Positions 1-11,852 of a stretch of DNA of 64,000 nucleotides are shown piece by piece. The stretch spans positions 209,230,715 to 209,294,714 of the forward strand of contig CM037877.1 of the NCBI GenBank assembly GCA_021292165.1, in the 5' to 3' direction. The notes beneath the pieces were generated by a model that was not told the DNA's origin, did not search any database, and saw nothing but the letters and a program-made list of their open reading frames with translations. Both the position numbers and the translations under genes were made by a program. The stretch comes from Shinisaurus crocodilurus. Taxonomy: Eukaryota; Chordata; Lepidosauria; Squamata; Shinisauridae. Numbering within the stretch: position 1 is the first letter of the stretch; each line of letters starts with the position of its first letter.

Positions 1-1070
1 ACTCTGGTGGTGAAAAAAGAAGACAAAGAAGCTGAGTTTCTTTGCAAAATCCTGCCCCAGTGCTAAACACTGAGCTATTTGGACAAGGAGTTTGGCCTGT
101 GTAATTTGTGCTGTCTAAAAATCGCCATTTGCCATCAGATGGTGAGAAATCCCATTACAGATGCTGGAATGTCATAGATCTTACCTTTACTAACTGTGAC
201 ATAAACCTGATAGCAAGGAGGGAGAGAGATCACTCAAGGGATCCAGGGTGGATTAAACTGAACAAGGAAAAACTTAAAGTTGAAAACTGGAGCGGGCGGT
301 GTACAGTCCTTAGCAGCCCTGCATTCCCAATGCAGGAATGAAAGACCCATAGGTTGTCTTGATTCAAACCAAATAGGATAAGAGATAGACAGGGGATTTT
401 GTAGTAAGTCACTGTATGTATCATCAGCTGAAATGCCAGTGAGCTAGACACTTAGCTAGTTCGGGAGCTGAGGGTCTTGCCTAAAGAAAGTAACCATCTA
501 GATGAATCAGTGGGTGTGCGGCTTGATGCAGAAATTACTATCTGAATTTTCATGACACGTTTTAAGCAGTGGGTTGTTGGACTAAAATAATGGGCAGAGC
601 AATCTGAAGGTACTGGGGTGGGGGAGGGAGAATCCGTGGTTGAGGAACCACAACTTCCTATGCCCTGTCAGATTGCAATGGCTGGCAGAAGGTGGGGAGG
701 AGTGGGCTTTTCCTCCCGCTACCTTCTTCTTCTTTCTTGTTTTTGTTGTTTTGGTAAAATTTCCCTCCTGTTGCCTGCAATGGCACGGCACGGGGGGGGG
801 GGGTTCACTCCACCAACTTAAGGGCTGTCATAGTTTTCCCTCCTTTCTGGGGACATGGTGGGGGAATGAAGGGGCTGTGGATACAGCAGATCCAAGGCCT
901 CCCTGACAGGCCCCTTCCCCTCTACTGCCATCAGAGCAGAGATGATGGAGGAATGATGCTGGCGGACGTTTCCACTTCCATACTAGGAAAGTCTCCAGCA
1001 GTGGACCTTCCTCTCCACAGGTTCTCAAGATCCCTCAACTGCCCTCCCAGGGAGTTTAGGATTGTTCTCT
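1..1070. other. Unassigned sequence, nothing recognised
   Basis: No exon, repeat family or RNA gene was recognised here. There is a G-run near 793 and otherwise ordinary intergenic or intronic composition. The short open frames lack any protein-family resemblance. Confidence 0.5.
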
Positions 1071-1071
1071 A

Positions 1072-1208
1072 AGGGTGCAATCTTATGCATATTTTGGCAG
1101 GAAAAAAGGTCCGATAACTCCCAACATGCCCCAGCTAGACATGCTGGCTGGGGCATGCTGGAAGTTGTAGGACTTTAATCAGCTTAAACATGGATAAGAT
1201 TGTGCCCT
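1072..1208. mobile_element. Palindromic MITE, AGGGTGCAATC family
   Basis: The left end AGGGTGCAATCTTATGCAT is mirrored by a right end whose reverse complement begins AGGGCACAATCTTATC. The interior is a large inverted repeat centred on a 'catgctggctggggcatgctgg' type core. Related copies lie at about 15.41 kb and 22.70 kb. It is a non-coding inverted-repeat element. No clear target duplication was found, so the superfamily is left open. Confidence 0.6.
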
Positions 1209-1474
1209 AAATGTAGCTGCAGTGCATTGTATGTTCAACCTGCATCAAATATGAGAAGCCACAAAGTACAGTGAATTTAAAAAATTGGCATTTATAAATG
1301 TGAAATTCTTTTAAATGTGTTTTCTGATACCAGGGCCAGACTTGTTTACAAGTATCAGAAACGTGCTTTTTAAAAAATGAACTTGCAAAACACATACTCA
1401 TGCACAATATACTACAGCACAAGTATCGCACGTATTGACAACTATGGTCACAACACATTCACCTCTACACTAAA

Positions 1475-1580
1475 GCTATAATAATAGTAATAGTAATAGT
1501 AATAATAATAATAGTAATTTTAACATGCAATTTTATTTTGAAATAAAGTTAAAAATAGAAGCCAAAAAAAGAAGAAAAAA
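1475..1580. repeat. AT-rich simple repeat (AATAGT/AAT)n and A-rich tract
   Basis: Runs of ATAATAGTAATAGTAATAAT are followed by an A/G-rich stretch. Low-complexity sequence only. Confidence 0.7.
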
Positions 1581-1993
1581 AGAAAAAGAAAAGAGGAACA
1601 CCACACAACAATATACATCAATTAAGAGAGAAAAATAAACTCATTGATTATAATCTTTAGTATAGCATGGATGAACTTATACATGATTACAATAAACAGA
1701 AGGAGAAGCTCCTTTAACTATGGAGAGAGTTTGGATGTACAAGTTATGTAGCCAAATCATAATCAGGACAAAATATATACCTGTATTTGATTGGGATGCT
1801 AATGTCATAATTAAAACATTCAGAATGTGATGACAACTGTTTTGAGGTTGCCAACCCTGGTCCTAAAGAAGAATAGTTAACCCATTCTCTCCATACCACA
1901 AATTAACACAAGTGTTCTATACAAGCAGAATTATGCCTGTGTAGGTGTATTGATATATACAATACACCTATTGTTGTGGTGGCATAATATATA

Positions 1994-2243
1994 CAGTAAT
2001 ACCTTGGATTGCAAGTAACTTGGTTTGAGAGCGTTTTGCAAGACAAGCAAATTTTTAAATATTTATTTATTTATTTATTTATTGATATACAAGCGACGTC
2101 TTGTAATACAAGTACTGTAGTACGGTTTAAATTTAAAATCTCTGTACAAATTTTTTTGGGGGGATTTAGTTTTGATATAAGAGTGTTTTGGATTACAAGC
2201 ACATTTCTGGAACGAATTATGCTCTCAATCCAAGGCATGACTG
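1994..2243. mobile_element. Tc1/mariner (Tigger-like) MITE with TA target site
   Basis: The element starts CAGTAATACCTTGGATT and ends in the reverse complement of CAGTCATGCCTTGGATTG. Both ends are flanked by TA dinucleotides (1992-1993 and 2244-2245), the target duplication expected for Tc1/mariner elements. The terminal inverted repeats are diverged and the core holds a (TATT)n run. It has no transposase and so would depend on an autonomous relative. The family assignment rests on TIR style and TA target only. Confidence 0.65.
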
Positions 2244-2310
2244 TACTCTTCTTTGAGTTGAATGGATTGATTGTTGTGCGGGATGAACTTGATTTAGGTA
2301 AGAGGTTGGT

Positions 2311-2452
2311 TGCAGCCTTTCCCAACCTTGGGTCCCCAGATGTTATTAGACTACAACTCCTGTCATCCCTGACCATTGGGCATGCTGATGGAGGATGATA
2401 GGAATTGTAGTCCAACAACATCTCTGGGGACCCAAGGCTGGGAAAGGCTGGT
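2311..2452. mobile_element. hAT-type palindromic MITE ('cagccttccccaacc' family), complete
   Basis: Starts CAGCCTTTCCCAACCTTGG and ends with its near-complement, GGGAAAGGCTG. The interior carries the diagnostic 'gactacaactcc' and 'gaattgtagtcc' inverted segments around a 'ccattgggcatgctgatgg' core. Other copies lie at 8.16, 9.80, 18.94, 20.05, 40.38, 41.30, 41.69, 44.40/49.36, 49.67 and 51.85 kb. Several copies show 8-bp target duplications, which places the family in the hAT superfamily. Confidence 0.75.
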
Positions 2453-2459
2453 CTAGAGC

Positions 2460-3584
2460 AATATCTATAATGTTTTTACACCCATGACCTACCTTTAATA
2501 TGAAACTGCAACATGGGACCAACTTCTTTTTAAACTCTGTATCTTTCATCTTTCTCCCACTTTCTCTTTCTCCTGCTCCATCCTTCATTCTCTCTCACAC
2601 ACACTCTCTTCTTCTCTCTTCTTTATAAAACAACAACCCAGCCCTCTAATCAACAAAGTAAGAAAACGGTTGTGCTATGAGCACAACCCACATTGGGTCA
2701 AGGCATGACTGATGCGTGCATCCTAATCCACAGGTTGAAGACCAATATTTTTAGGCCTTTTGTTTTCTCCCAACTCTGTTAAATATTATCTTTGAGGTAT
2801 TTTACTTACTCCCCCTCTTTTCTAGGAGAGGAATAAAATACCCATATTCAGTCCTTTTGTCAGTTTGTTCAGTTTCTCCAGACTATCAGTCAAAATGTGC
2901 TTCAACCAAATTTTAGTATTTTCCAGCATAGTCCTGCAAGAGCTAAATCAAAGGCATTTGGATATACAGATGTAATGGTGGTAGTGGCGTAAGGAAGGAG
3001 CCTTGCTTGCAGGGTTGGACCCATGTTCACCAACTGAAATAAACCAACAAAGGGAAAGATACACTTCAGTACGGGGGGGGGGGTTAACAGCGTGCAATGG
3101 ACAACCCCTTCTGCCACTCTCCAAAGACAGAAATGTTCAAGGGTGAAGTTTGCTACTTGTTTTGGTTTTTATTTGTTTCTTACTGATCAACTAGATGAGT
3201 GCTCCTGCATTTCAGGTGGTACAGTACGGGTGTGCTCTGCCCTGATCAGGATTAAGACTGGAACCTCACCAGTCTTCCAGTTACCAAAAGCTAAGGCTTC
3301 CCAGTATACAGCCATCTGGAAAGGCTCTTCTTGTGCCTCTGCCCATGCTGCTATAGCTATGCAGAGCATGCTGTCTGCCACAAATACTGCAGAGCTGTCC
3401 AGCTCTGCCCCACATGCTCCAAAATACTCCTACAAGTCCCCCTGCTACAGCTTTTATGCTGGTCTAGGTGCAGCTATACACCAGGGCTCTGGCATGCTGT
3501 GCTAGGAGCTCTGAACTCTTGGACAGACAAATGGCATTGTTTAGCCTTTGTGACATTTCAACAAGTTTCAAAGACAAAGTGACT
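2460..3584. other. Unassigned sequence
   Basis: CT-rich low-complexity sequence near 2550-2620 and a G-run near 3074. The plus-strand open frame at 3092-3505 has no recognisable domain and is not supported as a gene. Confidence 0.45.
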
Positions 3585-3588
3585 AGGT

Positions 3589-3893
3589 CAGACAACACAA
3601 TAACCCATGCTCAAGGGTTGAGTATGGGTTGAGTGCGGGTTGTCATTGAACCATGGGTTGTTGTTGAAATGTAGATTGTCTGAACCCAGCTGTGCCAACA
3701 AGCCATGGCTTGTTAACCACGAACAACCTATGAAGAGAACCCATGGTTTTCTATTTGGTTGCGAACTGTGGATTGTTCACCATGGTTTGTTATCTCAGCT
3801 GGGTTCAGACAACACAATAACCCAGGTTTCACCAACAACCCATGGTTCAATGACAACCCACACTCAGCCCATAACCCTTGAGTGTTTTGAAAA
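3589..3893. mobile_element. Inverted-repeat MITE-like element ('tcagacaacacaataaccca')
   Basis: The phrase 'cagacaacacaataaccca' occurs at about 3589 and again at about 3807. The segments carrying 'gggttgtcattgaaccatgg' (about 3640) and 'ccatggttcaatgacaaccc' (about 3840) are reverse complements of each other. The unit is therefore a foldback with arms of roughly 100 bp. It is non-coding. I saw no readable target duplication, so the superfamily is unassigned. Confidence 0.6.
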
Positions 3894-4640
3894 GCAAACA
3901 AATACAGGATATATATGTATGCCTCCCACCCCCTGCAGTTTTATTTTTATTTTATTTTTAAATAAAAATACCATGTCTCCATTATTTCCGGACATTTTAT
4001 ATCACTACCTAGAAGTGAAGGGCTTTGATGTTTCTGATCGATTTTACATAGCAGGAGCTCCGATTCAGTGGTGAGAAGAAGGCAACATTGCATAAGGCTA
4101 TTGTTAATACCGTAACTAAGTGGGAGCAAAGCCTTTGAGAACTCCATGCCGGAGGCATTTGGGTGGCACCCATGGTGCCTTCCCTTTCCCCTATCTGCAT
4201 GGCTGACTTCTCCGGCCTTTCAAGCTGTGCTGTCTCCTCATACTGAATTGAAAGCAGGAACATCTGTTGGCAAGAGTTCCCCCTCCCCACCTCTTCCCTC
4301 CTCTCCCCACACAGAAACTGCAGGCGCTCCTGCTGTTTAGCACAGCCAAGAGACACTTATCATTCCAGCAGCTGTTTCTGCAATTAGAACCACAGGGGTT
4401 TCCAAAGAGCCTGCCTCCTTCTGCCCTTCCCTCAGCCCTGAGTGACAGAGGGCACAGGCACCGCTCTGAGGCAAGAGTGAGACGTGAAGCATTAGCAAAA
4501 CCAGTGTTTGTGTGTGTGGTGCTGCCTGTTCTCAATCTGAGTCCTAACCGGTTATCATTCAGCTTAAGCGGAAAATATTGGGGCCATTTCCTAGCAGGGA
4601 TGGCCCAAGGCATTTTGCTTCCTGAGGAGAAGGATAAGAT

Positions 4641-4972
4641 CAGGGCTGGTATCAAGGGTAAGTCCCAGCAGAGGCCCATTAACAGGAGCCCCCTGGAGTT
4701 GCTCCTCCTCTTCATCAGTGCAACATCCTTGCTCACCTGCCTCCTGCTCTGGTCCAGACAGTGGTGGTAGTCAAAAGGAAGAACAGATTCCACTGCCCAC
4801 CTGGTCACTGGCTCTCTGCCTGTCAAGCAAGCAAGTGGTAGCAATGATGAGAAAGAGGAGGAGGAGCAAGAGCAGCTGGTGACAATGGCGGTGAGATGTT
4901 AGACTCGCTGGGGAAGGGCCCCCAGCGAGGGTGTCTTGCCCGATGGACCTCAAAAACCTGAGGCTGGCACTG
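4641..4972 (-). mobile_element. hAT-type non-autonomous element, family X (copy 1)
   Basis: Bounded by a perfect 8-bp duplication, gataagat, at 4633-4640 and 4973-4980. Ends are CAGGGCTGGTATCAAGGG on the left and CTGAGGCTGGCACTG on the right, i.e. CAG...CTG ends with an 8-bp TSD as in hAT elements. The interior shares 'gagccccctggagttgctc' and 'caagcaagcaagt' blocks with the copy at 34.47 kb. Reverse-oriented copies lie at 20.73 and 24.23 kb. The 217-codon minus-strand open frame overlapping it is a by-product of repeat sequence. Confidence 0.8.
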
Positions 4973-4980
4973 GATAAGAT

Positions 4981-6190
4981 GGTGCTCTCCCACCTTGTTC
5001 CACATCCAGAGGCTGATTGGGCTGGCAGCTGAATCTTACTTCAACGCTGGAGATGGGACAGAATTAGGGCATGCAGGGCAAGCTGCATGGCACACACAGC
5101 TCTGTGTTCCAGCACCTTGCCACTACTCGCTCATCGCTCCACCAGGTGCCAGCTCACTGCCTACACAAACAATGCTGCAGTGGTGGTGCCAGTATGCCTC
5201 ACGCGAACAGGGCAAAGCATGCACACACATGGTACCTGCTGGGATGTGTGGTCTGGCTGGTGGCCTTTCTGCCTGCTTGGTTGGTCAGGGGCACCATCAG
5301 TCAGAGTAGAAAATACTCTGGACAAATAGGCCAGGCCAGCAAGCAAACTTCACTGCCAGAATACCAGCTCAGGACACAGTAGAGCCAGTCTGTGACTTCC
5401 AAAGGGCCTTGCTGCTGGTTGCTGAAGTCCCACAGGAACAACTCTATATGATGACTTAGTGTCCTTCCTATGGGACGTCTGAGAAATAAAATGGTGGCTG
5501 CCAGCCTCCCATAGGAGCACCACTTCCAACAAAAGGCTCTGTTCCAAAATCCATCCTTCAACTGAATGTATATAAATCGAGGTCAGAACCTGCTGCTGTG
5601 ATCCCATTCAACTCTCTGCACACACTCAGATCTTGTCCGTGAAAAGGCAATAGATACAATTATATCAAGCAAATTATAGACTGCTGTGTGTGTGAGGTGG
5701 AGGCATTGGTAGACCCGAGAAGGCTTTGCACACAATGGAAAGGAGTAGAGAGTTGTCAGAGACAAATGTGTACACTGAAGCATAATGACCACTTATTGCC
5801 CATATGTCCCCCGAAATTCTGTTCAGAAAGAAAATAGTACTCAACTCAAGTAGCATGCCCACAAACAGACCAGTTGTGATCTGGCATCTGGTTTACCCAC
5901 AGGAAACTGAACTCATGGTAGATGCTCCAGTCCAGTCCCAGTATTGTGCATATGAGCCATCCTACTGCTCCCCTGCTTAACGATGCCCAGGTTTGCCTCA
6001 GCGTCAGCCCTGCCTTTTTGGTTAGCACAACTAAGCCATACTTTGCACCTATCTCATGCCCTTGCTTGTTGTTGCTGTGTTTGGCAAGCTGCAGCTATCC
6101 TACAAGACTGGCACCAGTTCAAAGCGATATTCCTCATGAAGACATCCTGCCCACCTCAGCCTAGCCTGACAGGAGGAAAATGAGTGATGA
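4981..6190. other. Unassigned sequence
   Basis: Several overlapping frames of 60-104 codons occur on both strands, with no shared codon bias, splice context or family resemblance. Nothing could be assigned. Confidence 0.45.
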
Positions 6191-6199
6191 TTTAACACA

Positions 6200-6560
6200 A
6201 TGAGCGGAATAGTAAATTCCTGTCTATTTATTAGAATTGGGAAGTGTGGAGAGGAGAGGTGTCGGCTCAGAAGAGGAAGCTTTTAGCACTCAAAAGGGGA
6301 CAATAGGTTCCCCGGCCATCCAACTGGGCTGAAATGAGGGGCTATGCCGTGTTCCTTTCATAGTCCTGCTTAATTAGTGTGTATAACATTAACAGGATTT
6401 GGGGTGTGGAGAGAGGGGGGAAGACAAGCCAATCTCCAGCTGCCAAAAAGCTGTAAATTACAACAAATGCCAATAAGTCATTAGGAAGCACAAGAAAAAT
6501 GTGGGGTTGCCATAGCAACTGACATTTACAGCTTTCAGGCGATGTTTTGGGGGCTGTGTT
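6200..6560. promoter_or_regulatory. Conserved-looking non-coding segment with an RFX X-box
   Basis: This segment is repeat-free, of moderate AT content, and carries homeodomain-type TTAATTAG (about 6370) and the perfect X-box GTTGCCATAGCAAC at 6506-6519. The X-box fits the RFX-family consensus, two GTTGCC/RGCAAC half sites. Such unique blocks are often conserved enhancers. Conservation cannot be tested from one sequence, so the regulatory role is an inference. Confidence 0.35.
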
Positions 6561-7394
6561 CTCTCTCATTCCTCAGGTGTGCACAGGAGATAGAGAAGAA
6601 GAGTTCCCAATTATTATGCCATGGGTAGTTAGGGGTGGGCTAGAAAAGTGGGGGGGCATTGGGGGCGGGAGTTAAAATATGCCCAGCTGAAAGGGAACTC
6701 CTAGCATTCATCAAGGAAAATAAAGGGAGAGTTGACAGTTTGGTTTCGTTAGACAGACTCTCCCAAGTGGTGGGGTGAGGAAGCAAGTGTGTCAATCTGC
6801 TTCCCCTGAGCTGCAGCCTGCGTGCATATCCTGGTGCATGCTCGAGGTGTCAGCTGCTAATTAACACTGACATCTGTCTGTTTTCATGCATAGGATGGGG
6901 AGTGCACCAGCTTCATCACAATTCTAAAGTGTCACACAGAGCCTCAGAAGAGGGGAAAGAAACAGAAGAAATTGCAGGGAGCAGGAGGAGATGCTTGTTC
7001 CTGGGCAAGCTGCTCCTAAGGCCTAAGTTTCACAGAGTGTCTCTGTTGCGCCATACAATAGATACGACGACTGATGTGGATATATGGTGTTGCAGGCAGT
7101 TCCTACTGCTTCTTCAGTTTTACATTTCTTATTGCCAAGTACATCAGGCTACACCTTTGTATGGTGTTAGGTTCTTCCAGATCCTAAGCCAGGCCAAGGG
7201 CATGATCCTTAGCCAGTGTTTAAGCACCTGAGAAGGAACAACATATCATTTTGCCTTATTACCACATCAAACTATTTGTCCAGGTAACCCAGTATTGTCT
7301 ACTCTGACTGGCAGTGGGCACTCTAGGGTCTCAGGCCAAGGTCTTTCCCATCACTTGCTTTTCACCAGGGATTGAACCTTGGAACCACAGTACC

Positions 7395-7855
7395 TGATGG
7401 AGTGCCTCTCCTGGCATGAACCTACCCATATACTATGCCCCTCATACAAGGCCCTCCTCCAGGTGCCTCCTCCAAGAGTGGCTCAGAAGGTGGCAACAAG
7501 GGAGAGGGCCTTCTCTGTGGTGCCCCCCACCAATTATGAAACCATCTCCCCAGTGAGACCCACCTGGCACCAACATTGCTATCTTTTCGGTGCCAGGTTA
7601 AGATGTTCATCTACTCTCAGGCATTTGGAAGTATATGAGAAGGTTTTTAATTGGGTCCTGGGATTTCTTATTGTTGGTTGTTAACATTGTTTAGGGGTGT
7701 GTATGTGTGTATGCATGTGTGTTATCTCTTTATATGTTTGTATGTAAATGGTTTTTATATTATGTACAATATTGCATTTTAAAGGTTTTTAATCTTTGTA
7801 AGCCACCCAGAGAACTTTGGCTACTGGGTGGTATAGAAATGTAATAAATGAAATG
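7395..7855 (+). mobile_element. L2-clade LINE 3' end fragment
   Basis: The coding remnant carries an ATRERAFSVV-like stretch (about 7493-7525), matching the end of L2 ORF2. It is followed by the typical 3' UTR, 'taagccacccagagaactt' then 'gggtggtatagaaatgtaat' and an AAATGAA tail. Same family as the longer copy at 37.44-38.83 kb, but older, with no intact frame. Confidence 0.75.
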
Positions 7856-8162
7856 AACCTGGGACCTTCTCAGTGCAAAGAATGTGCGGTACCACTGAGC
7901 TATTGTTCCTCCCCAGTTCTACTTTCTTTCTTCCAGTGCCCTCTGCTGAAGATGTGCACCTTTGTAATGTCAGCACCACCTGGTGCAAGGATGACAGCCT
8001 TATTTCGCAGAGCCCCCAGAGTTTCGCAGAGTTCAAATGTGCTGTCCTCTCTGACTTTTCTGACACGTGGCCATTTTCTGATCATGTCTCTACACACATT
8101 TTAAAAATATGTATAAGTACATGTAAATTGGAAGCAGCCTAAATAATATAGAACAGCTTTCT

Positions 8163-8300
8163 TCAGCCTGGTGTTCTCCAGATATTTTGGATGACAATTC
8201 CCAGCATTCCTGACCATTGGCCATGCTGGCTGGGACTGGTGAGAGCTGTAGTTCAACACATCTGTTGAACTACTGATGGGAACTGGAATCTAACAACAAC
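8163..8300. mobile_element. hAT-type palindromic MITE, diverged copy
   Basis: Contains 'cagcctggtgttctccagat', 'gacaattcccagcattcc', 'ggccatgctggctggga' and a degraded right arm. Same family as the element at 2.31 kb. Confidence 0.65.
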
Positions 8301-8319
8301 TGGAGAGCCAGAGTTTAAT

Positions 8320-9735
8320 GTCTGCACAGCTACCAACATCAAACAAAACCCACTGAGAACAACTGAGGGCCTTCCTTGTGAAGCTATTGCTAAAGAGGCC
8401 CTACTAAGGAGAGCCAAATGGGTTCTTAGGAGTGTGTGGCAGGAAATGATATCACATGGTTCGGATATGGAGCTTGGAGACAAACCCTTGGCCTGTTATA
8501 CAAAGATGCATCTGGTCCATGCTAGTGTAGCTATTTTAAATTTCTTCACCTAGACTAGACTGTCATGGGAGAATGAGATGTCCCACACTTCCTACCTGCA
8601 AGGGAAGGATCGTCTGCAGCAAGGCTCCAAATAATTCATTCTCTCTCCAGCCCCCTCCCAGCAGCCAGAGTGAATTATGAAGATCCTTTCTTCAAGTGAA
8701 ATAGATGGAATTGCCCTTCATGGGTGAGGAGTTCTATTTATTCTCAGCAAATTCACTTCCACTTTATTTTAAATTAAACTGTCTTGACTCTCACCATTTG
8801 GAACCTGATGATGAAGGAGGAGCCAGGGGAATGAGAGCAAGGCCTAGTGTGGTTCTCCCTCCCCCCTCCACTCCCACTAAAGATCACTTGGAAAATTAGC
8901 ACCCAGACAGACTTGTATTCAAGCAAGCACAAGGTTTGGGGAACAGTACAGGAGAGATTCTAGGATGAGGGGGCAAAGTCAAGACATCCGTGATGGGAAG
9001 CATCTCTATTCTCCTGGCATTTCTAGATGAACTATTGCATTTCAGATGCAACCCATGGCATTTCCTAGAACAAGATTAAAAATCAAGTAATACTGAACTG
9101 GACTATGGAGAATGAAAGGAAGTGAGTCCTAGTGATCACAGTTGAGGACTAAGGGATTCAGACACCTGGGTTTAGCCTCCAGCAGAGCCACAGGACCTGA
9201 ATGCAGTCTTCAACAAATAACATGAAATAATTTTCTTAGATGGTATGCAGGATTTCTTAGAAAGCTTAGTCTGGATTTTCAACCCTATTCAGAACCTATT
9301 GTGCATTCACAGTGTGATGATACTGTAAAGCATGTATGTGTTGAAGTGGTCAGTCTCTCTGGTGCTTACTTCCTGTGTGCCACCAGTACTCAGTTTCCAT
9401 GGCAAGCCTGGCAGACCAAAAACTGTGCTTTGAGGACACCATCTAGGCTGCACAACCAGTCTGCCTAAGTACTCAGTCAGCTGATCTCAAGGGCCAATCC
9501 CTGTCTACCTGAGCCTTAGCCTCAGAGCTTGTTGCTCAGCCTGAGCAATTCATCCCTGTGTATAAGGACACTGTTTGCCTAAGTGACTGCTCGCTGTCCT
9601 ATGTTGTTGCTCTGGATTTGACCCATCCCTGGTTTGACTATGCACCTATTTCTAGTCCCTCTGATCCATGATTGCTGTCTTGGGACTTGAACTAGGCACC
9701 CAAGTATCTTTGTGAGGAAGGGACGGATATATATC
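8320..9735. other. Unassigned sequence
   Basis: No family was recognised. The block at 9330-9720 has a 'gtgtataaggacac' TATA-like stretch and could be old LTR sequence, but I could not define ends or a target duplication. Left unassigned. Confidence 0.4.
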
Positions 9736-9736
9736 A

Positions 9737-9768
<32 letters not shown>
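9736..9768. repeat. (AATC)n microsatellite
   Basis: About eight uninterrupted AATC units. Confidence 0.9.
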
Positions 9769-9769
<1 letters not shown>

Positions 9770-9800
9770 GTACCCTTCCTGGAACCTGACCACATAGACC

Positions 9801-9876
9801 CATTGGCCATGCTGGCTGGGAATTATGGGAATTGCAGCCCCAACACATCAGCAAGGCACCTGGTTGGGGAAGGTTG
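9801..9876. mobile_element. hAT-type palindromic MITE, right half
   Basis: Begins at the central 'cattggccatgctggctggg' and runs to 'ggcacctggttggggaagg'. The left arm is missing. Confidence 0.65.
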
Positions 9877-10472
9877 ACCTAGAGCCTGACCCAGTGACCC
9901 TTGCCAATGGTTAATGGATAAATGTTAAACTCTTCTGGGGATTTTCACCTTACTCTTTTTTCTTTGCTAGACAGATCTCCAGTGTTTCCATATGTACTAT
10001 GGGGGGAAAGTGTGAATAGTGCAACTCTCCTTTTAGACAAAATTACCTAGCAGTAGGGGTTCAGGCGGGACAGAATTTGGGTTCTCTTTTCCCCAGCTCT
10101 GTTTATCATGTCCCATCTGCTGCCCATCACAAATCCCCCCCACAATCACCAGTAGTCAGTCAAGTCTACAGTTCCCATGCCTCCCATTTCTGCTGCTACA
10201 TAACATCTAACATCCCTTTGAGACTGGGTTATAGAGATTCCCTGCCATTGTGACCTGTTCAGATATAATTTAGGAAAAAGTATCACATGGCATGAAGAAG
10301 ATCCAGTATTAGCCCCGGTCTTTAATAGGCTCAAGATTGTAGTCTAAGGGATGTGTCTTGTTTACATGTAGGCTTAAAATGTCATGAAGCACTAATTCAA
10401 TTTTCTAGTGAAAAACTAGCACCGGAGCCAAGAGGGCATCACTGCTTCATATGAAACCCAATTTGCTATATA

Positions 10473-10816
10473 GAGCTTTTCTACACGAGGCTGTTAACTA
10501 GCTGTATCTACTTTTGGTTTTGTCACAGAATTGAGATCCGAGCACCACGTAAGGAGCATTTCTTTTCCTGCTTTTCCACTACATAACCTCTATGTGTCAC
10601 TGTGGTACAGTAGAATAGTGCTAATACACAAGAAGCAATCACACTTCCTTGCATTTTCACAATTAAATGCCACATTTTCCCTGCTCTAAAAATACGGAAA
10701 GTGATGGTTAGACACAGAAGTGAAACTGGAGGGTCATGATGTCATCTAAAGAACCTGTAAACAACCGTGAGTAGGGAATGACGAGCGCATGATAAATGCC
10801 TCATGTAGAAAAGCCC
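10473..10816. mobile_element. DNA-transposon-like element with ~19-bp TIRs
   Basis: The left end GAGCTTTTCTACACGAGGC and the reverse complement of the right end, GGGCTTTTCTACATGAGGC, match at 17 of 19 positions. The interior is non-coding and includes segments such as 'tgtcacagaattgagatcc'. The target duplication is not clear, so the superfamily is unassigned. Confidence 0.55.
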
Positions 10817-10821
10817 ACAGT

Positions 10822-11410
10822 TGCGAGTGTATGGGTGAGATAAAGAAGAGTCAGACACAGAGTATATGGTTTCAAATCAGGGCTACATTTATTGAATTGA
10901 AGATCTGTGAAGGGCGAAGTGCGGTACTAACCTAGCCCGGCCATTGGCCGGGAAAAATTAATATTTGGGCGAATACATCTTAACCGCACCGGAGGCGGTT
11001 GGTCCGCCCCCAGCCAGTTGCCCTCCATGTGGAGCTGGAGGGCTTTACCATCGTCGCCTTACTTTGACGCCTCCAGGCACCCAATGTAGGCGAAAAGGCA
11101 AAACCCCAAAGACGTCCCAATCTCTCTCCTGGCAAGCCTCAGGGCATTAGCGAGGGCAGCCTTGGGTAAACGTCAGTCACCTTGAAAGGTGCCACTGGAT
11201 GATACCACGAGGAGAGAAGAGTCAGTGAAGGACGATGGCTGTGGATTCAGCAGGAAAACAGCAGGAAAACAGCAGCAAAAGAGGCCGTGGGCGGGAACCC
11301 AGGTGCCTAAATAAGCCTTTTCTTGTGTCTCCGCCCTAGTTGAGCCATTGGCTCAGTACCTGTGACTAACTTGACCTGTTACCTAACTCTTCTCTCCTCC
11401 CCCACTCGCA
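10822..11410 (-). mobile_element. Solo-LTR-like block, TGCGAGTG...CACTCGCA
   Basis: The block begins and ends with 8-bp inverted termini, TGCGAGTG and CACTCGCA, and so has TG...CA ends like an LTR. On the minus strand there is an AATAAA signal (plus-strand TTTATT near 10,889) about 70 bp from the 3' edge. It is also more GC- and CpG-rich than its flanks. I could not find matching 5-bp flanks (ACAGT on the left, AATCT on the right), so the boundaries or identity may be wrong. Confidence 0.35.
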
Positions 11411-11609
11411 AATCTTCTCCCCGGCCCCAGATGAGGGGCCAGTGGAAGTCTGTTATACAACTTCTTTTAGTTCCTGCTCCAATTACATATCTGTTGTCCC
11501 TGTTCTGAATTCTGATCTCTGGTGGACAACAGTTCTCCTCTTCCATCATTCATTTTTTAGAAACACTTCAGAAAGCTATAATCTTTGCTTTGTGGAGCTT
11601 TATGTTTGT

Positions 11610-11852
11610 TTTTATTTATTTATTTTTTATTTTATTTATACCCCACCTTTTTTCCTGCAAGGAACCCAAGGCGGCTTACATAAACCTCCTCTTCCTCTCC
11701 ATTGTATCCTCACAACAACCCTGTGAGGTAGGTTAGGCTGAGAGTCAGTGACTGGCCCAAAGTCACCCAGTGAGTTTCATGGCCGAGCAGGGACTAGAAC
11801 CCAGATCTCCTGAGTCCCAGTCCAACACTCTCACCACTACGCCACACTGGCT
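11610..11852 (-). mobile_element. MIR-like CORE-SINE, tRNA-derived head, L2-type tail
   Basis: Read on the minus strand, the element starts with a tRNA-like head. It has a box A match TGGCGTAGTGG (plus 11834-11844) and a box B match GGGTTCTAGTCCC (plus 11790-11802), the internal RNA polymerase III promoter. Next comes a CORE-like segment ('tgactttgggccagtcact', 'ctcacagggttgttgtgagg'). The end is an L2-like tail, 'taagccgccttgggttcc...ggtataaataaa', with an A/T-rich terminus. The shared tail with the L2 LINEs nearby implies L2-driven retroposition. It is a SINE, not a tRNA gene. Confidence 0.85.

Noticed and set aside
4191..4844. 217-codon minus-strand open frame
   Set aside because: It overlaps the family-X hAT element across its left border and shows no protein-family resemblance. 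The related element sequences do not preserve it as a gene.
11790..11852. Possible tRNA gene on the minus strand (A and B boxes)
   Set aside because: The boxes belong to a SINE head continuous with a CORE segment and L2-like tail, and no cloverleaf could be closed.
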